This document shows positions 62,126-63,583 of a DNA stretch of 63,583 bases, one piece after another (the first letter of the stretch is position 1; each line of letters begins with the position of its first letter). Source of the DNA: CAYYYP01 sp964475985. GTDB taxonomy: Bacteria > Bdellovibrionota > UBA1018 > CAYHWW01. A program made the translations under genes and the position numbers. The DNA lies in the NCBI GenBank assembly GCA_964475985.1, contig CAYYYP010000017.1, forward strand, positions 1 through 63,583, read 5' to 3'. Below the pieces are notes generated by a model. It saw only the letters and a list, made by a program, of their open reading frames with translations. It was not told where the DNA came from and made no database searches.

Positions 62126-63535
62126 GTGAAATCAGCAAATCTTAAAAATAAAAAAGTTCTCGTAGTGGGTTTTGAGCGGACGGGCCAAGCTGCCACAAAA
62201 TATCTTCACGCTCAGGGCGCCATCGTCACCGTGACGGATACCCGCACCCGCGCTGATTTTTTTGACGCCATCAAAGAATTCCAAAATCTTGAAATCGAGT
62301 TCGAGTTTGGAAAACCAAATGAAGAAACTTTCTTGGCGGCTGAACTCATCGTTTTGAGTCCGGGCGTTCCTCGCTCGAATCCCGAAATTCAAGCGGCCAT
62401 CAAGGCGGGAATTCCCATCACCAATGACTTGGAACTAGCCTATCCCGCAATGAAGGATTCCAAGGCCACCATCATTGCCGTGACCGGCACTAATGGCAAA
62501 ACCACCACCACCACCATGATTTCTGATATGCTCAAATGCAGCGGGAAGAATGTTTTCACCGGTGGAAACATCGGAATTTCTGCCCTTGAGATGCTCAATC
62601 AAAATTTAAAACCTGAAGTCATCGTGCTCGAAATCTCAAGTTTTCAGTGTGAAACTTTGCAGGATTTTAAACCCAATATTTTGGTGCTCACGCATTTAGA
62701 GCCTGACCACTTGGATCGTTACTCTAATGCTGAAGCTTACTATTCTGCAAAAAAACGCCTCTTAAAGGGACTGGATGCCAAGGCGTCCTTGGTTCTTAAT
62801 TTGGATAACGCAGCTTCCCTGGCGTGGGCGAAGGAAACTAAAGCCCAGACTTACTGGTTCACCAAACGGGATCCACTTAAGATTGAACTTAACGAACCCA
62901 CATTATTCCCAAAAAATGTCGCAGAAAGTTTTCGTGGTACGTACTTGAAGCGGCCAAAAATCGTTTCCAAAATGGGCGAAGAAATCATCTTTGATCTCAT
63001 GATGGCTAAGGTTCCGGGCGATCATAACCGGGAAAATTTCATGGCGGCCGTTTGCGCGTCCAGATTGGCTGGCGGTACACCTCAAGGAATTCAAAAGGCC
63101 ATCGTGGAATTCAAAGGTGTGTCCCACCGTTTGGAATACGTTCGTCGTAAAGATGGCGTTTCTTTCTACAATGACTCAAAAGCCACCAATGTTGGCAGTG
63201 TCGTAAGGTCGCTTTCTTCATTTAACGCAAAAATCATTTTGATCGCAGGTGGTCGCGATAAGGATCAGGACTTCAATCCGCTAGTGGATCTCGTGGCTTC
63301 TAAGGTTAAGAACTTGATTTTAGTCGGCGAATCCAAGGAAAAGCTCAATCGTGCGCTTGGGGATTACAGTGAGACTTTCTTGGTTGGCACTTTTGAAGAA
63401 GCAGTGCTTATCGCGTTTCAGAAGAGTCGTACGGGCGATATTGTGTTGTTTTCGCCGGCTTGCGCTAGTCAGGATATGTTCCGGAATTTTGAGGAACGGG
63501 GCGATTACTTTAAGAAGCTTGTCGTCTCACTTTAA
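62126..63535 (+). CDS. murD: UDP-MurNAc-L-alanine--D-glutamate ligase
   Basis: It adds D-glutamate to UDP-MurNAc-L-Ala, the second amino acid of the stem peptide. The 469-residue protein keeps all three domains: an N-terminal UDP-binding Rossmann domain (KKVLVVGFERTGQAATKYL), the ATP domain with VTGTNGKTTTTTM, and a C-terminal domain with NDSKATNVGSVVRSL and LIAGGRDKD. The start is GTG with AAGGAG about 9 nt upstream. It is the last complete gene; ftsW, murG and murC would be expected to follow beyond the right edge. Confidence 0.96.
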   Translation: MKSANLKNKKVLVVGFERTGQAATKYLHAQGAIVTVTDTRTRADFFDAIKEFQNLEIEFEFGKPNEETFLAAELIVLSPGVPRSNPEIQAAIKAGIPITNDLELAYPAMKDSKATIIAVTGTNGKTTTTTMISDMLKCSGKNVFTGGNIGISALEMLNQNLKPEVIVLEISSFQCETLQDFKPNILVLTHLEPDHLDRYSNAEAYYSAKKRLLKGLDAKASLVLNLDNAASLAWAKETKAQTYWFTKRDPLKIELNEPTLFPKNVAESFRGTYLKRPKIVSKMGEEIIFDLMMAKVPGDHNRENFMAAVCASRLAGGTPQGIQKAIVEFKGVSHRLEYVRRKDGVSFYNDSKATNVGSVVRSLSSFNAKIILIAGGRDKDQDFNPLVDLVASKVKNLILVGESKEKLNRALGDYSETFLVGTFEEAVLIAFQKSRTGDIVLFSPACASQDMFRNFEERGDYFKKLVVSL

Positions 63536-63583
63536 CTAATAAGCAGAGACGCACTTCGGTCGTAATAAAAAAAACCGCCGCAA

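Noticed and set aside
1..63583. CRISPR arrays, insertion sequences, prophage genes
   Set aside because: No spaced direct repeats, transposase or phage structural genes were seen; only the HNH gene is mobile-like.

Overview
The window is a 63.6 kb piece of a bacterial chromosome. It is densely coded, with many 4-bp start/stop overlaps. It is diderm: it carries a type II secretion secretin, an LptF/G permease, lipoproteins and a meso-DAP type MurE. A Bacillus-type three-gene succinate dehydrogenase, a Tat-exported HiPIP, NtrY/NtrX next to smc, PASTA-tailed FtsI, RodZ and an HNH protein inside the division cluster suggest a Bdellovibrionota/Oligoflexia-like (former delta-proteobacterial) organism. 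That assignment is inference from gene content. A run of 100 N at 55209-55308 marks a scaffold join, so this is a draft or metagenome assembly.

Layout. 1-0.9 kb: tRNA-Thr(UGU) and rlmB. 1-3.4 kb: a secreted M64-like metalloprotease candidate and an anchored HEAT-like protein. 3.5-14.8 kb: a leftward block glyS-ppdK-smc-ntrY-ntrX. 15-19 kb: HiPIP divergent from sdhCAB. 19-25.2 kb: a small unknown protein, a 32-bp perfect inverted repeat, an unknown membrane protein and the gspD-gspC pair. 25-31.3 kb: an accessory secretome region with a lipoprotein, a 640-residue secreted protein and two tandem paralogous secreted proteins that share an upstream AT-rich element. 31.4-41.1 kb: a tightly packed leftward operon lepA-lepB-pyrB-pyrC-carA-unknown-speA-glycosyltransferase. 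41.1-45.7 kb: an RNA m5U methyltransferase, a lipoprotein, a TPR lipoprotein and rodZ. 45.66-45.98 kb: a non-coding region with three perfect DnaA boxes followed by an AT-rich stretch. 46-48.5 kb: an LptF/G permease and an undecaprenyl-phosphate sugar transferase. 48.5-54.2 kb: pepA, asnS, trmL, mtgA and a stand-alone penicillin-binding transpeptidase. 54.3-63.5 kb: a division and cell-wall cluster rsmH-[gap]-HNH-ftsL-ftsI-murE-mraY-murD.

How it works together. The right half is about building peptidoglycan: precursor synthesis (MurE, MraY, MurD), polymerisation (MtgA), crosslinking (transpeptidase, FtsI), septation (FtsL, FtsI) and shape (RodZ). The pyr block makes carbamoyl-phosphate to dihydroorotate intermediates. 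sdhCAB feeds the respiratory chain and the neighbouring HiPIP may carry electrons in the periplasm. GspC/GspD form the outer-membrane end of a type II secretion system.

Main points for a second look: the three DnaA boxes at 45.8 kb, close to where most genes switch from leftward to rightward transcription (a candidate oriC without dnaA); a LepB whose catalytic serine position is asparagine; a MurE that lacks most of its N-terminal domain; an HNH gene beside an assembly gap whose edge looks like a cloning polylinker; the 32-bp perfect inverted repeat; and the tandem secreted paralogs with a conserved promoter-like element.
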